Shown piece after piece: positions 11,146-24,495 of a stretch of DNA of 64,000 nt. A program made the position numbers and the translations under genes. The notes below the pieces were generated by a model that ran no database searches, had not been told where the DNA came from, and worked only from the letters and a program-made list of their open reading frames with translations. Source of the stretch: Artemia franciscana (Eukaryota; Arthropoda; Branchiopoda; Anostraca; Artemiidae); the NCBI RefSeq assembly GCF_032884065.1, contig NC_088872.1:3720001-3784000 (forward strand), given 5' to 3'. Numbering within the stretch: the first letter of the stretch is position 1; every line of letters begins with the position of its first letter.

Positions 11146-11790
11146 GTAAAATTCTAGTTAATTGACTTCTTGCTATCTTGGAAAGGGTTTAAGTTAGGAG
11201 AATGAAACTTTAAGGGATGGGTCTACAGGCTAAAGTATGTCCTGGGAAGGTGTTTTAAATTACCCACCTCCAATCCTTATCCTTCTTGAGGGCCCTGAAA
11301 TTTGCCTACATGACAGATCTTTTACCTATCGAAATTTTCACAAAGCCACATTTCACCTGAAATTTCAGTTACTAGTTGCTTTTTCTCTGCCTTTAGTGCT
11401 GAAGATGCAATTCCTGTTATTTGAATAGAATTTTGAGCCATATCAATGATGTTTTTTTTTTTTTTCAAAATTTAGAAAATGTATTTGCATATCTTTAAAA
11501 TCTTATAAAATGGAATTGAGCATGGTTATGAAGCTGAAAACAATTTTGTTGTACTTCAATTAAGCAGAAGATCTATTTTGCAAGGCTCCACTTTTATAAC
11601 ACACAAGTTTTAAAAGGTCATCAAAGGTCAGGGCCCTCTAGAGGGAGAAGAATTAGAGGTAGTTGCTTCAAAATAACCTCCCGGGACATACATTAAAAGT
11701 TTCCTAACCCCTGGAAGATCCCTGAAAGTTTCATTTTCCTAACCTAAACCCTTTCTGAGATAGCAAGAAGTCAATTAATTAGAATTTTAC
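11146..11790. mobile_element. MITE with long terminal inverted repeats
   Basis: The outer 70 bp (GTAAAATTCTAGTTAATTGA inward from 11146; its mirror inward from 11790) match in inverted orientation with few differences. The similarity continues inward to about 150-170 bp per side, sharing GTATGTCC(T/C)GGGA and GAGGGCCCTGA. The centre is AT-rich with no coding frame. This is the form of a non-autonomous DNA transposon or foldback element. The flanks are A-rich, so I could not decide a target-site duplication, and the superfamily is unknown. Confidence 0.75.
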
Positions 11791-11929
11791 AAAAAATATA
11801 TATATATAGAAGGGAGGGGTAAGCATTTTTCGATTCTTTCTTTAATGAAGACACAAAAATAAATATATTTTCTCGAAGCCTAGAGTTGGGGCTTTTTTTA
11901 ACAAAAATGCCCAAAAGAAGAGATTATTT

Positions 11930-12765
11930 CTAAAATATGGAGGAGGCGTAAATTACCTGCTCTCAAGATTTCCGAGTTTTCAAGATTTCTGTTTCCCCAC
12001 TCCGCCGTCCAATGTTCCCTAATCAGATCCAAATTGAAAATGAAGCATCTGAGACAAGAGATCTTTCTATATGTCAAGTTTCATAAAAATCCGATCTCCT
12101 ATTCGTAAGATAAATATACCTCATTTTTAAATTTTCCTTCCCTCCAGCCCCTCCAGATGGTTGAACGGGGAAAAAGACTGTTATCAATTCTATTTGTGTG
12201 GATCCCTGACACACCTACCAATTTTCATGGTCCTAGCACGTCCAGAAGCACCGAACTCGCCAAAACACTGGAAATCTCCCAACTCCCCCAAAGAGAGTGG
12301 ATCCGGTCAGGTTATCTGAAAAACGTATCTAGGAGTTGTTCTTTTTCTTCCCACCAAGTTTCATTCCGATATCTCCACTATAAACATTTTCCGAGATTTC
12401 CTGTTTCCCCCTCCAACTCCCACCAATGTCGCCAGATCTGATTGGGATTTCAAATATAAGTTCTTAGACACGAGGTCCTTCTAAATATCAAATTTCAATA
12501 CGATCCAATCACCCGTTCGTAAGTTAAAAATCCCAAATTTTTTCTAATTTTTTTAATTAACCATCCCTCCACCCTAGATGGTCGAATAGGGGAAGAACCT
12601 ATTTCTACTTTAATCCGGTCTAATCCCTGATATGCCTGCCAACTTTCATCGTCCTAGCTTATCTGGAATTAGTCGAACTAGCAAAACCGGGACCGACCGA
12701 CCGACGGACGGACAGAAATTGCGATTGCTATGTGGCACTTGGCCGACGGGCAAGTGCCATAAAAA
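11930..12765 (+). repeat. Second palindrome-ended repeat family: two diverged 410-bp modules plus hairpin end
   Basis: Module 1 (about 11930-12330) and module 2 (about 12340-12690) share, in the same order, AGATTTC(C)TGTTTCCCC, CCAAT/AATGTC, a GAGACAAGAGATC/GACACGAGGTCC block, CC(G)TTCGTAAG, CCCTCCA...AGATGGT(T/C)GAA, ATCCCTGA and CC(A/T)AC(C)TTTCAT(G/C)GTCCTAGC. The array ends with a (GACC/GACG)n run (12691-12716) and the hairpin at 12733-12759. No plausible protein is encoded. Confidence 0.6.
12733..12759. repeat. Terminal hairpin of the second repeat family
   Basis: A perfect 9-bp stem TGGCACTTG / CAAGTGCCA with loop GCCGACGGG. TGGCACTTG also opens the tandem units at 10440, tying the fragments together. 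In position and form it parallels the palindromic cap of the cap-and-tail family, though the sequences are unrelated. Confidence 0.65.
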
Positions 12766-13079
12766 GAAAAAAAACAGCTATCAAAGATTAGAAGTACTTG
12801 GTGAGACCTAAATGAATTCAAAACTAAACGTTATATAAGAAATTGATATTCACTATTTTTAATCGACTGCGAGATTGATTGAGGTTCACAAAAATTAGAC
12901 ATATAAAAATATACACTTTAAGCACTGCTTTCTTGAAATACCGCCAGTTAACCAAAATCCCAAGGGGATAGCAGAGAAATAATATCCCATTGAGAATTTA
13001 GTCTATCACAGAGATCATAATTTACACGATTTTAATAAAAAAAATAAAGTATACGTAGAATTAGGGGCTATGTCTGAGT

Positions 13080-13419
13080 TTAATGCAGGAAAGCTTCGAG
13101 GAGGCAAGAGCAAGAAGCAGGAAGCTTGAAAGACTCAATAGCAAATGGGAAGTATTGATCATATGGATCGTAGACGAGAAAACGGTGGTAGATATTCTTC
13201 TGAAGGCACCTTGAGCCATAGCAGGGTGGCACTAGGGGGCAGTTTTCACCCTCAGCAGTGCATTCTTCAACACGGACATTCTGGTCAAACTTGTAATAGC
13301 GAGCTTCAACTTTGTTGACAATGACTCTCCATTTGCCTTCGGTGTTAATGGCACGAAGAGGTAGGACGTAAGCGGTGGCAGAGGGACAGAGGTAGGTCTC
13401 TTCTTCAACGCTCTTCAAT
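13080..13419 (-). CDS. Gene A terminal exon: cystine-knot domain
   Basis: 112 codons ending in TAA at 13080. After LKSVEEETYLCPS come PLRAINTEGKWRVIVN, VRVEEC, NCPLVPPCYGSRC, IYHRFLVYDPYDQYFPF and IESFKLPASCSC. The seven cysteines fit the Spätzle knot: six for the fold and one usually used between chains. The last residues (LLEAFLH) are unlike gene B's end. The whole knot is in one exon, while gene B splits it in two. An ATTAAA signal variant lies 40 bp past the stop. Confidence 0.9.
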
Positions 13420-15796
13420 CTATAAGAAATTTCTTTTTACTAAAACTGAATAATTGGAGGCATTTATTTAAATAGTCTGTTATTGTGCATAGAAGTAATA
13501 GATTCGTTGATTCTAAGTAAGCCAGGCTTCATTTTATGCACTTCCTTGTACTCTAATTTATCTGTGAATTTTCTTGAAATTGGCATACTACCATGTTCAG
13601 GTGAGAAAAAAAAATTTAAATAGGTCACGACATGAATTCATTTAAGATCCTAATTTTGTGAATAAGATTTTTTATGTGAATGACAGAAATACTTGAAGTA
13701 GTTACGATGAATTTTGCTAAAGACGAGTGTTTGTCCTAAATATTTTGAAAAGCACATTACAATATAATTTCATTGTTGAAAATATAGAATAATTTGTCAA
13801 CATTATTATACAAAAAGGTTTTGCCGAATAAAAAATAAAAATAAAAGTTATTTTTGAAAAAGAGGTTAGAAAAAATATCCTTCGTTTCACCGAGCGAAAC
13901 TCGTTTCCCATGTACTTCTTTTTACGTATGGATAAGTTCAGTTCAATTAAAAGAGGTCACGTTACTCGAGACTAGTATAAACAGCTGGATAATTTTATAA
14001 TATATGTGTAGACTATGATACTTTGGGCTAGATTAAGGTGACACTGAGCACACTTTCTAGTTGTTTTCTTGCAAATCATATGACATGAGAGGTAAAGAAA
14101 GCTTTTTTATGCAATATTTTTCTCCGGGTTTTGGCACAAAAGACGAGGCATTAGTACTGACAAGGGTGAGATAAGTCACTTTTCACTTTTATTAAATTTA
14201 CACGACGTTAAGAAAAAAGAGGAAATAGAAGAGCCAGAGGAGCAATTTTAACCATTATTTTTCATTTACTCCACATTTGCTCCACATGAAGATGCTAAGG
14301 TTCTTTTTAACGTTAATTTTACTTTGAACCAGCTATACAATGCAAAAAGGATGAAACACCAATTCTACTACATTTTTTAAAGTCTCTACATGTTCTGGGG
14401 AGATTAAAAAAAGATCTGTTCCTTACAGCACGAGTTGATACGCTATGCCTACTTGGAGTTGACTTCTTTTCTAATCTTTCACAGATTGAACATCTCAGTA
14501 AAATTAGATCCTCTTGCTCCAAAAGTTACCCTAAGATGCAAAAGTCTCCTCCCCGTTGAGCCTATCCTGCCACTATTCATTTCGTGCATCTGACCTTGCA
14601 TGGAATGTGTACGTCCTCTCATCGCTGGTGCACCAAGAAGCTGCATCACTCCGCTCCAACGGATTCAAAATTGAGCAGGTAGTGCAGCAGCCTCTGGCCA
14701 CATGATAGAACCCCACAGTTGATCCATGAACGCTTCAACGTGGCGTCTATGTCTGCAAGTACGTGTATAACCCTCCGTCAGAGGAGCTATCGAAGCTCGT
14801 TCCTGACAGAGCAAAGCCCTTGCGATCAACTCGCCAAAGTACAGCTCGTCAAGTCTACCTTGAGCGGGGTACTCCCCACCAAGAATATCTCAAAACAAGT
14901 TTCGTCTGACGATCGGTCGCCACATGGAATAACTTGCCGGCAGAGGTGATCCCAGAAAATCCTTTCCTTGACACGTTCAAGAGAAGGTACCTGTGAAGCC
15001 TGTAATAATAAAAAAAAGAACCGGACTATAAACCTCTGTAACCATATTGATTATTGCATTTCTTTAGTGTCTTTCTGAATGCGACCACATAAAACAAACA
15101 TTAAAAAAAAAACTTAATTATTTTCAAAAAACTTTATAACATTCTCAGCTTTTGTTTCTCTGTTTTTTTTCTTAATTAAAAAAAAAATAAAACATGAACC
15201 ACACGTGGAAGGAGTTGGCAGTCCACAGTTTGAAGTGTACCATACATAGTGTAGATAGGCGTAGCGTGGCAGGAGTGAACTCTACCAAAGTGGCAGAAAG
15301 AGGGCAGCCCTGTCAATAGACGTATAAGTTAGATGCTGTTGTTCAGGTTCATTAAGAAAAAAAAAGTCGTATCACCTAAGCAGAACTCGAAAAGACCAAT
15401 ATATAATCCCTTTCGCCTCTTTTAATTGATTTGAGCTAGTTCAATTAACTTGATTTTTTAAATTTACTGCTATCTATCTCTCATCCCCCTAGATTCAAAG
15501 GGATATTAGCACTAAATGACTTACGTATCTACAGAGTTTTCAGTGTTGACAACTTGGTCCTTGTACAGCCCCAAAACAGCATCATAATGATAGTCAAGAG
15601 CGTACTCAACATCGTACTTTGGGTATTCGGAATCTTCTAGGCACCAAGGCTTGGTTGTATTTTTTGAGCAAGCAGGTATCTCGTCATACTTTGGAGCAGG
15701 ATATTCCTCGTGATGAGGTTCAGCCTTATATCCGTGATTATAGGCAGGTTTTTGGTACCCAGATGCTGCAGCAACAGCAACACCGAGCGCAAAGAT
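13080..15796 (-). CDS. Spätzle-like gene A (two coding exons seen, first exon not found)
   Basis: Two minus-strand exons (15796-15525 and 13419-13080) join in frame across a 2.1-kb intron with a GTAAGT donor and TTATAG acceptor. The codon split is AC|A, giving a threonine. The product is a secreted Spätzle-family ligand: hydrophobic signal core, short pro-region with a CSKNTTKPWC pair, then the cystine-knot domain. In insects such ligands, once cleaved, dimerise and activate Toll receptors in immunity and development; a role here is inferred from the family. No classic RxxR cleavage site stands out before the knot. The start codon must lie in an upstream exon because stops precede ATC at 15796. 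Compared with gene B this gene lacks the introns after the EYP segment and inside the knot. Confidence 0.85.
14754..14996 (+). pseudogene. LINE C-terminal fragment in gene A intron
   Basis: The frame reads CKYVYNPPSEELSKLVPDRA, then LRSTRQSTARQVYLERGTPH, QEYLKTSFV, an in-frame TGA, RSVATWNNLPAEVIPENPF and LDTFKRRYL with a stop. The SFVRRSVATWNNLPAEV...FKRRL signature is the conserved C-terminal end of CR1/Jockey/L2-like non-LTR retrotransposon RT proteins. It lies antisense to gene A in its intron. Sequence from 14319 to 14753 may be more of the same element, but I could not align it. One stop in 80 codons suggests moderate age. Confidence 0.7.
15525..15796 (-). CDS. Gene A upstream exon: signal core and pro-region
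   Basis: Starts after the acceptor CTCTAG with IFALGVAVAAASGYQ, a hydrophobic stretch that would complete a signal peptide begun in a missing first exon. Gene B has exactly such a 15-nt first exon. Next are H/Y/P-rich residues, then IPACSKNTTKPWCLEDSEYP, matching the CxKxT...C...YP segment of Spätzle pro-domains, then YDVEYALDYHYDAVLGLYKD and ENSVD. The exon ends GAT AC with donor GTAAGT. In gene B an intron interrupts right after the EYP motif; here the sequence is continuous. Confidence 0.85.
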
Positions 15797-16241
15797 CTAG
15801 AGTTATACAGATTTCGATAAAATCAGATAGAACGAACTTTTATAAAACATGTATAATAATTTGATGATAAATAATAAATGTAAAAGATAAATAATCTTAT
15901 TTAAATTGAAGATTAGTTTAACTTTCGATTAAAGAAACACCTTTGGCAGTTTTTTTTTAACTTGTGCCTATTTATAATATTTCTTCAACAAGCTCCTCCT
16001 TGAAGGAAGAACTTAGTTAAGTAATTTAAAAAAAAAATAAATAAAGTCAAGCGAGAATACTTGGCAACAGACACAATTATTAATAATTAAATATTAATTT
16101 TTTGGAAATTAAAATATTAATTATGAAGTAGGTACAGTGATGTTTGTTAAGAAGGAAAAGATGCCAGAAGGAAAAAAAAGGAAAAAATCATTGAAATGCC
16201 CTGAAATGACCTTTACACGAAAATTAGTTTACTTATAAAAC

Positions 16242-16514
16242 ATGCTATCCAAACTAAAGAAGACAAATATTAGTCCAGTTCTTGAAAGGGTGGAAGAAGC
16301 TCCACCTAATTTGCTACTGATTCAAGGTGAATTTGTTAATGATGAAATAAGTATCACGACTAAATTTGCTGAGTTTTTTTCAAGTGTCGGGCAAAACGTA
16401 CATGCGCAAGGGTTGGTGAACTTCAATAATGATTTAATGAAAGATGAATTTGTGGATGATAGAGGAATCGTGGAGGCGTCTATTTACTGTGTTAATTTGG
16501 CTGAAGTTACATAG
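16242..16514 (+). pseudogene. LINE fragment: linker between endonuclease and RT
   Basis: Contains LKKTNISPVLERVEE, LLLIQGEFVNDEISITTKFA and EFFSSVGQNVHAQ. The motif 'G..i.d...IA..F..FFssVG' is typical of the region just before the RT domain in CR1/Jockey-type LINEs. RT itself does not follow. It probably belongs to the same broad group as the remnants at 14754 and 55250. Fragmentary and old. Confidence 0.5.
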
Positions 16515-17819
16515 TTTTTTCTTAATTACTCTGAAAAATACACATGTTCCTATATGTTACTAAAAAAATATGTCGTCACATTTGAAAAAATATGTAAGTA
16601 ATATGTTACTATATGTTACTGAAAAAATAGATATGAAAAACAGATCTCCTAAAATTGGATTGAAATGTTTTCCAGGCTCTAAAATATTCTTTCAAGCTGT
16701 TTTACGAATCCTTACGTGTTGCTAAAGCCGGTAAGATTTTATTTTGAGTCGATTTTAAACCATGGTCTATTTTAACCTGTAAGAAACATCTATCGACTTT
16801 CAATTTTTAGATTGTTTTTTGGCATTGACGTTAACGTATTGTTTGACTCCTTGCCTTGTCAACTTACCAAAATTTTTTGAAGAACAAGGATGATTATCTA
16901 AAAGTGAACAAAAAAAGCTTTTTATCTGTCGAACACAGAACGAAGTTATCGATCGAATACAGAACGAGATTATCGATGCCAATTTGGCTACACCATGATG
17001 AAATAAATTTGTGTATACTTTATAATCTGAGGCTGTTCAATTGCCGAAAATGCCAAAAACTAATGTCAAAACGAATGTCAAATCAAATTTCAAAACGAAC
17101 ATCGAATCAAAAACGAGTTAGCAACTTAGAATAACGACATTTTTTTCGGCAGACAAATGCTGTTTTTTCTTCTTTTTCTGCTCTTTTCTAATATGTTTCC
17201 CTATGGTCTTCCTTTTTGTTTTGCCTTTTTTCCAATAATAAAGGCTTCAGAATGTGAAGCCTAAATATTTGGATTTATATTAATATTCCTTTTTATTTTT
17301 TTTTCGAAGTATGTTGTCTTAAATTAAAAGTTTTTCTGGTTTTTATAGTTGGTTTCATACCATGTATAATTAGAAAGGCAGTGTTTTCCAAGATAACATT
17401 TGCAAAAATAAATTTTCAGAAAAGTTAATCTACTTTTCGTCCTTTTTCTGCCTTTTGTTTACAAAAAAATTCAGTTTGTACTCTCTATGGTTCATTCGAA
17501 GAAGAACCAGTGGGGCTGTGTCTCCTCTTCAAAAAGAGGAAAGCCACTATATAAAAAAACTGGAAATAAATAACTATGTAACTTTAAAAAAAAAAATGTA
17601 AAATTAAACGCTGTATAGAACATGGTAATATCTAGTTTTATTTTAAACTTCCATTCTTCCTTCAGAAATTTTTAGGCTGTTACCCCCCTCTCAACCTACA
17701 TGAAACACACACCCTCCAAATAAAAGGAGAACTGTTTTGTTCAGGGGATTGACAAAATGAAGCTCATGGAAGCATGAAATTAGAAACTAGTGCCACGCAC
17801 AATTTAAAAGAATATAAAC

Positions 17820-17821
<2 letters not shown>
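16515..17821. other. AT-rich stretch with small local duplications
   Basis: A 25-base tandem pair (TCGAACACAGAACGAAGTTA / TCGAATACAGAACGAGATTA, 16929-16979) and related (T/C)AAAACGAA(T/C)(A/G)TC repeats (17060-17115) are visible. No gene or known element is recognised. Confidence 0.4.

Positions 17822-17908
<87 letters not shown>
17822..17908. repeat. (TA)n microsatellite
   Basis: An uninterrupted alternating TA tract of 87 bases. Confidence 0.97.
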
Positions 17909-17909
<1 letters not shown>

Positions 17910-19370
17910 CATAAACGGGTTCAAGATTACGCAAGGGAACACATGGTGGTGTATCATCATTCTTGGTAATCAGCTAGATTTTTCAGTCTTTAGAAAATCT
18001 CCCAAAAATTGTAAAAAAAACGCGCTGCAAAGACAGTTCTTTATCTTTAACTTCTATATCGGAATTGCGTGAGATTAGAAAACAAATGCATTTTAGCTAA
18101 ATCTATCTCAAACAAAAATTTGTGCTAAGAAGTGCTAAAGCCGAAAAATTCACGTGGCAGCACTGCTCTTGCTACTATAATTTAAATCTAAAACAAACAT
18201 TTTACATTACTATAGTTTAAGTTCTTGCCTATTCCTCGTGTCGATTGTTTAGTATTTTCTGAACATATGGCAGCTATTATAGCTAACAGCTTGGAGGAGT
18301 TGGTTCTTAGTATATATGATATAGTTTGTAAAAAAAAAAGTCTACTTAAAATAAGTACAACGCCATGAAGTGTAGAATTTAAGTTTTGAGCTATTCTAAA
18401 ATAAAGTTACTAAGGTAAATCAAAAATATTATTTAATATTGAATAGTGACATATTAGAAAGGAGATAGCAAAAAGTTCCTTATATATCAACTATCAATAC
18501 ATTAAGAGAAAGAGAAATTTATTTTCTTCACATACAAAACCAAAACACATCTTTTAAAAAGGGCTGCCGCACCAAGAAAAACTTAAATATATATTCCATT
18601 AAAAATCACAACATAACCATAATCAACTCAAACTTCAAATGATTCTCTCTTATTTAAAAAAAAACAATATTTAACCTCCCCTCCCTTAACAAGAAAAACA
18701 CAAAACAGCCCCCAAAATCGCCCTATACCACACTCCACAGACCATTAAGACTTGTATTTAATGCGACTAAATTAAAATGAACCTAATGGTTTTTGATTTG
18801 GTAGAAACGTGTACAAGAAATGACACTCACCAAAAAATGAAAGTGAAAATGAAATTCCATCCTGAAAAGTGATCTTTTTTAGGATGTCAAAGGAATCGAG
18901 ACTTGTACTGCTAGCCTATTCTCACAGATTGATGTTTTATATACTCATCATAATATTCCGCCCATAGTTCATCAACCTAAGGAAGTCAAGGACTTTTGAT
19001 AGGCGTCTTCAAGAAATAATTGCGCTGGAAAATGATAATTGAAGCAAAGAAATATCGGTCAAATCGGTCAAATATCGGTTAACTCAGTAAAGCCTTTGTT
19101 TTCGCAAATATCGTTGAACTTAAAAAAAAGCCAGGACAAGGAATTCGACCCCTTGTTTTAGCACAAAAAAAAACTGAATTAGCGGAAAAAAATTGTCAAC
19201 GAGACAAACATACTTCAAAAAATTTGATTTAAGCAGATCAAGCCCAGATTTTTTGTAAGAAGTAATTTTTTTCGGATACATGCCTCTTTTTATCCCATTT
19301 TTAAGGCTATGTTAGGTTGTATGCACAGCCTATTCTATGTCTGATTTCTAGTTCTATAATGAGAGAAAAG
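17909..19370. other. AT-rich stretch, nothing recognised
   Basis: Several A-rich runs and short frames only. No repeat family or exon is recognised. Confidence 0.45.
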
Positions 19371-19466
19371 GTGAAATTGTTAGGACACGTTCTGCAGATG
19401 AAGGATGAGGGATTTCTAAAGATCCCCTTGTCGGCCAACCAGTCATGGCCTAAGGTGGCTTGGTGA
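19371..19466 (+). pseudogene. LINE C-terminal scrap (LGHVL motif), first
   Basis: The frame reads VKLLGHVLQMKDEGFLKIPL. The R/K-x-LGHVLRM motif lies after RT in RTE-like LINEs and is seen intact at residues 892-898 of the LINE at 30.9-33.8 kb. Only some 30 codons survive. Confidence 0.4.
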
Positions 19467-19594
19467 TGCAGTGAGTTGCTAGTAGTAGTTACAGTATTCT
19501 AATACTTTTATTTCTAGGGTGTTTCGTAATAATATGATACAAGCGATTAACAAAAATGACAAATATGAGTTTTTTGAATCGCTTAGAATTTTTG

Positions 19595-19660
19595 ATTCTA
19601 GGCCATGTCTTGTAGACGAAGGATGACCAACTTCCTAAGAGCTTGCCCCTTGAATTCCCC
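19595..19660 (+). pseudogene. LINE C-terminal scrap (LGHVL motif), second
   Basis: The frame reads ILGHVL, a stop, then TKDDQLPKSLPLEFP, parallel to the scrap 220 bp upstream. Either two insertions or a tandem duplication of one LINE tail. Confidence 0.3.
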
Positions 19661-20136
19661 CTCCCTTCTTCCTCGATATGACCAAAAGCTATACGCAAAG
19701 ATTTGCAGGTTTTATTGATTTGCATTACCTTTTGAACTTGTTTCTCGAACACAGTTTGATCATATTTCGAAAAAATACTAATTTGATAAAAAACCTAGAA
19801 AATCATCAAAACGTTGTAAATAGCCTCGGCTATATCCAGGCATTCATAAAGGGGGGGGTCAGGATTTATAACTGGAATGCAGTTAAACTGGAAGCGACTC
19901 TGAAAGTCCAATAGACATACAGTTTCAGAATTCAATAAAGTAAAAAATTTATTTGTGTATCGTTTAGCTCAGAACAAAAAATGAACTGCTCTGTTTTTAA
20001 AGAAACAACAACCGATGAAGTATATGTTTGCACAGGATTTGTTTTTCTTTTCCTATGTTTCGACTTGATGGTACAATACGAAAGGGGGGAGGGATAAGCG
20101 TTTTACCCTAGGCTCAGTAATTACCCTCGTTTACCT

Positions 20137-20984
<848 letters not shown>

Positions 20985-22666
20985 AATTAAGTAAAAAAAA
21001 AACTAATTTTTTTAGCTGAAAGTAAGGAGCGACATTAAAGCTTAAAACGAACAGAAATTACTCCGTATATGAAATGGGTTGTCCCCTCCGCAATCCCTCG
21101 CTCTTTACGCTAAAGCTTTTAATTGTTTTAAAAAGTAGAATTGTGGCAAAAAGTCAAACTTTAGCGTAAAGAGCGAGGGATTGCGGAGGGGACAACCCAT
21201 TTCATATACGGAGTAATTTCTGTTCGTTTTAAGTTTTAATGTCGCTCCTTACTTTCAGCTAAAAAAATTAGTTTTTTTTTATTTAATTTCTGAACGTTTT
21301 TGAATTAATGCATGTTTGGTTTTGGCTCTCCGCACATAAATTATTAAAATGAAATTTGCATATTAATTCCTTTTTTGGCTAAATGGCTTTCTCTTAGTTT
21401 TGATCAGATGATTTTGAGAAATAAGGGGTTTTTATTAACGGGTTTTATAAACGTTTTTATTAGTAAAAAATATGCGTAACTTAAGAATTAACTTACGTAA
21501 CAAACTTTCATAACCTTATATTTTTATTATGTATACGAGGGGGTTTGTACCCTCGTTAATACCTCGCTCTTTACACTAAATCGTAAGTTTTGTCCCAATT
21601 CTTTAAGAATGACCCCTGAATCAGAAAGGCCGTAGAATAAATAGTTGAAATTACTAAAAATACTTTAGCATAAAGAGCAAGGTATTTATCTCCTCCTAAA
21701 TACCTCGCTCTTTATGCTAAAGTATTTTTAGAACCCCTCATATGCGTAATAATCTCTGTTCGTTTTAAGTTTCAATGCTACTTCTTCCTTTCATTTGAAA
21801 AAACGTTTTCATGTTTATTTTTCATTGTTTTCTTATAGTAATGCTAGAGAATCCTGCGCCCTTTTCATTGAATTTTTCTTCCCCCATGACAGATTCCTCC
21901 AAGGAGAGATCCTCCAACATAGCCCCCTCTCCTCAGCCCCACACCCAAATAAAATAAAATCCCCCTGAAAACGTCTGTACACTTCCCAATAACCATTACT
22001 ATATGTAAACACTGGTCAAAGTTTGTAACTTGCAGCCCCTCCCCCAGGGATTGTGGGGGAGTAAGTCATCCCCAAAGACATAGTTATTATGGTTTTCGAC
22101 TATGCTGAACAAAATGGCTATCTCAAAATTTTGAACCGTTGACTTTGGGAAAAAAATGAGCATGGGAGGGGGCCTAGATGCCCTCCAAATTTTTTGTTCA
22201 CTTAAAAAGGGCACTAGAACTTTTCATTTCCGTTAGAATGAGCCCTCTTGCGACATTCTAGGACCACTTGGTCGATACGATGACCCCTGGGGAAAAAAAA
22301 AACAAAAAAACAAACAAATAAACACGCACCCGTGATTTGTCTTCTGGCAAAAAATACAAAATTCCACATTTTTGTAGATAGGAGCTTGAAACTTCTACAG
22401 TAGGGTTCTCTGATACGCTGAATCTGATGGTGTGATTTTCATTTTAGGGGGTGTTTCCCCCTATTTTCATAAATAAGGCAAATTTTCTCAGGCTCGTAAC
22501 TTTTGATGGGTTGGACTAAACTTGATGAAACTTATATATTTAAAATCAGCATTAAAATGCGATTCTTTTGATGTAGCTATTGATATCAAAATTCAATTCT
22601 TTAGAGTTTTGGTTACTATTGAGCCGGGTCGCTCCTTACTACAGTTCGTTACCATGAACTGTTTGA
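20985..22666 (-). mobile_element. Cap-and-tail repeat, copy R2
   Basis: Tail hairpin 21014-21260 (loop 21116-21158), body, then cap CAGTTCGTTACCATGAACTG and GTTTGA at 22666. The internal hairpin carries its full 80-100-base loop (AAGTTTTGTCCCAATTC...TTGAAATTACTAAA) plus a short extra palindrome at 21655-21730. About 70 bp of the GGCCTAGTTGCCCTCC module present in R1 is replaced near 21430. Arms and body are very like R1 and F2, so this copy is fairly young. Confidence 0.75.
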
Positions 22667-24495
22667 AAAAAGTCATTTGTACATTCACGGTAAATGAAGC
22701 TGGGGAGATCAAGGATTTTCTTTAGGGGGGGATATAATAGGTTGCTTCCATAAACTTGCGAACAAAGAAATACTCGCAGTTTAAAGGGAACCTCGACAAT
22801 TATGTGTCGTAGGTATGTAGTGGAAATGGTCGTAAATTTAATCTAAAATCTGGCGAGGGTTAAAGTTCTAATAAATCTGCTGAAATTAAAATGGTATAAG
22901 AATATTGATACAAAAAAGGTAAGTTATAAACCTCCCCTCCACCATAAAAAATAAAATAAAAAGCTGTTCACCATCTATAAGAAAATTATGATATTTAATG
23001 TTTTCTGCATATTTTTTGGTCTTTGTATTTCTGACCACTATAGCGAGTGAGTTAAGTTTTTTATTGTAAAAAAAAAGGTCTTGAACCATCTTTTGGGATC
23101 AGCTACTCTTTGTGACAATTTGTATAGGTCAAACTATTTTGCATGTTGCCTAACTTTGTGGCATCACTTAGTAACTATGATAGTATTATTTCCTCTTCTA
23201 TTCATTCTAAAAAATTTTCGAATGAAGAACAAAATCTTCAGAAAAATATGAACTCTAATAAAGATATTTGTAGGTATGTGCTTCAAACTAAGTATATGAG
23301 TCAAAATGCTCTTTAAAAAACAAATAATTATGTGTTTATTGTCTTTGTATTTGATAGGCATAGATTGGCGATTTAAATTCTCAGGGTTTCAATCTATGGA
23401 TATTTTCAATTATTTTTTTTTAATCTTGGGATTTTCAGACATTCAATTCAAACGTTTAAATCTCGATGTGCCTGCTGAGCACACAAATAAAATTTGAAAT
23501 TTGACTCAGATTTAGTATTAAGTGAGAAACTTCCTCTAAAAATTTTGATTTATAAGCCACTAATTGTGGAAATATGATTGGATTAGTAAATGTTTGAAGC
23601 ATAATCGATGCCATTCCACCAATTCAAACTGAAAGTTCAGAGACACATCTATACCAGCTAGATAAAAAAAAAATAATTATTTGCCTTCTTTTATAAACAA
23701 TTTTTTGAAAATCTATTCTTCCTAAATAATTACTCAGACCTTTGAACAAGTATTTAACTCATATACCTAGTTCTTACTTATACGTACCTTTCTTAAAGTT
23801 CTTAAGAGTTTGGCCTTTATTTTAATGTTTAGGACGAACAGAGGAGGTGATATGTCATATAATGCAGAGCTTTAATTAGATGAAAAGGCAATAGAATCGC
23901 CACCATTTACTCACCAAAATCCAAAACTTAAATTAATTATTTTTGCAATTTTCATACATTTACTTTATATTATACAAATCCCCTAAAAAACAACAATGTT
24001 GTAAATACCGCCGCGCTTAGCAAAAAAAGCTAAACCCAAAAAACCAAAAAGTTCACCTCAGTACCATAGCGAGACTCGAAAACAAATTTTTGACAGTAAA
24101 AAGAAGTAAATATTTTGCTTTTCAGCCCTGTTGTGACAGCAAAATCCTGAAATATCATTTTGACAGCCGAAAGAAGTTAGGATTTTAAATTCCCCCTCCC
24201 TGTTATTACGAAATGAAGATTTTTGCCTCCCAGTTGGCTTTTGTGGTAATACGGACAGATTCCCTTGATAAACTTAAATTTAATTAAATTCTTTTTGGCA
24301 GTATGCGTCAATAGTAAAATCTAACAGAGGCGGCACAAAGTAACTGAAATCTTGTTTCAAACTTGTTTGCAAAAAGAAACAATCTTAATAATTAAAATCT
24401 TATTAAAAACTCAACTATTAAAAACCAATTAAAAAACTTTCGTTCCAACCCAAACCACAGCAAGCGGTCCCAACCACTTATCCACCACTAATTAA
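22667..24495. other. AT-rich stretch, nothing recognised
   Basis: No gene, RNA or family repeat is recognised. A weak pair of TTTTGACAG(T/C)(A/C)(A/G)AAAGAAGT motifs lies at 24085 and 24157. Confidence 0.45.

Noticed and set aside
23164-23497. Overlapping frames on both strands
   Set aside because: Both are low-complexity, AT-driven translations without family resemblance.
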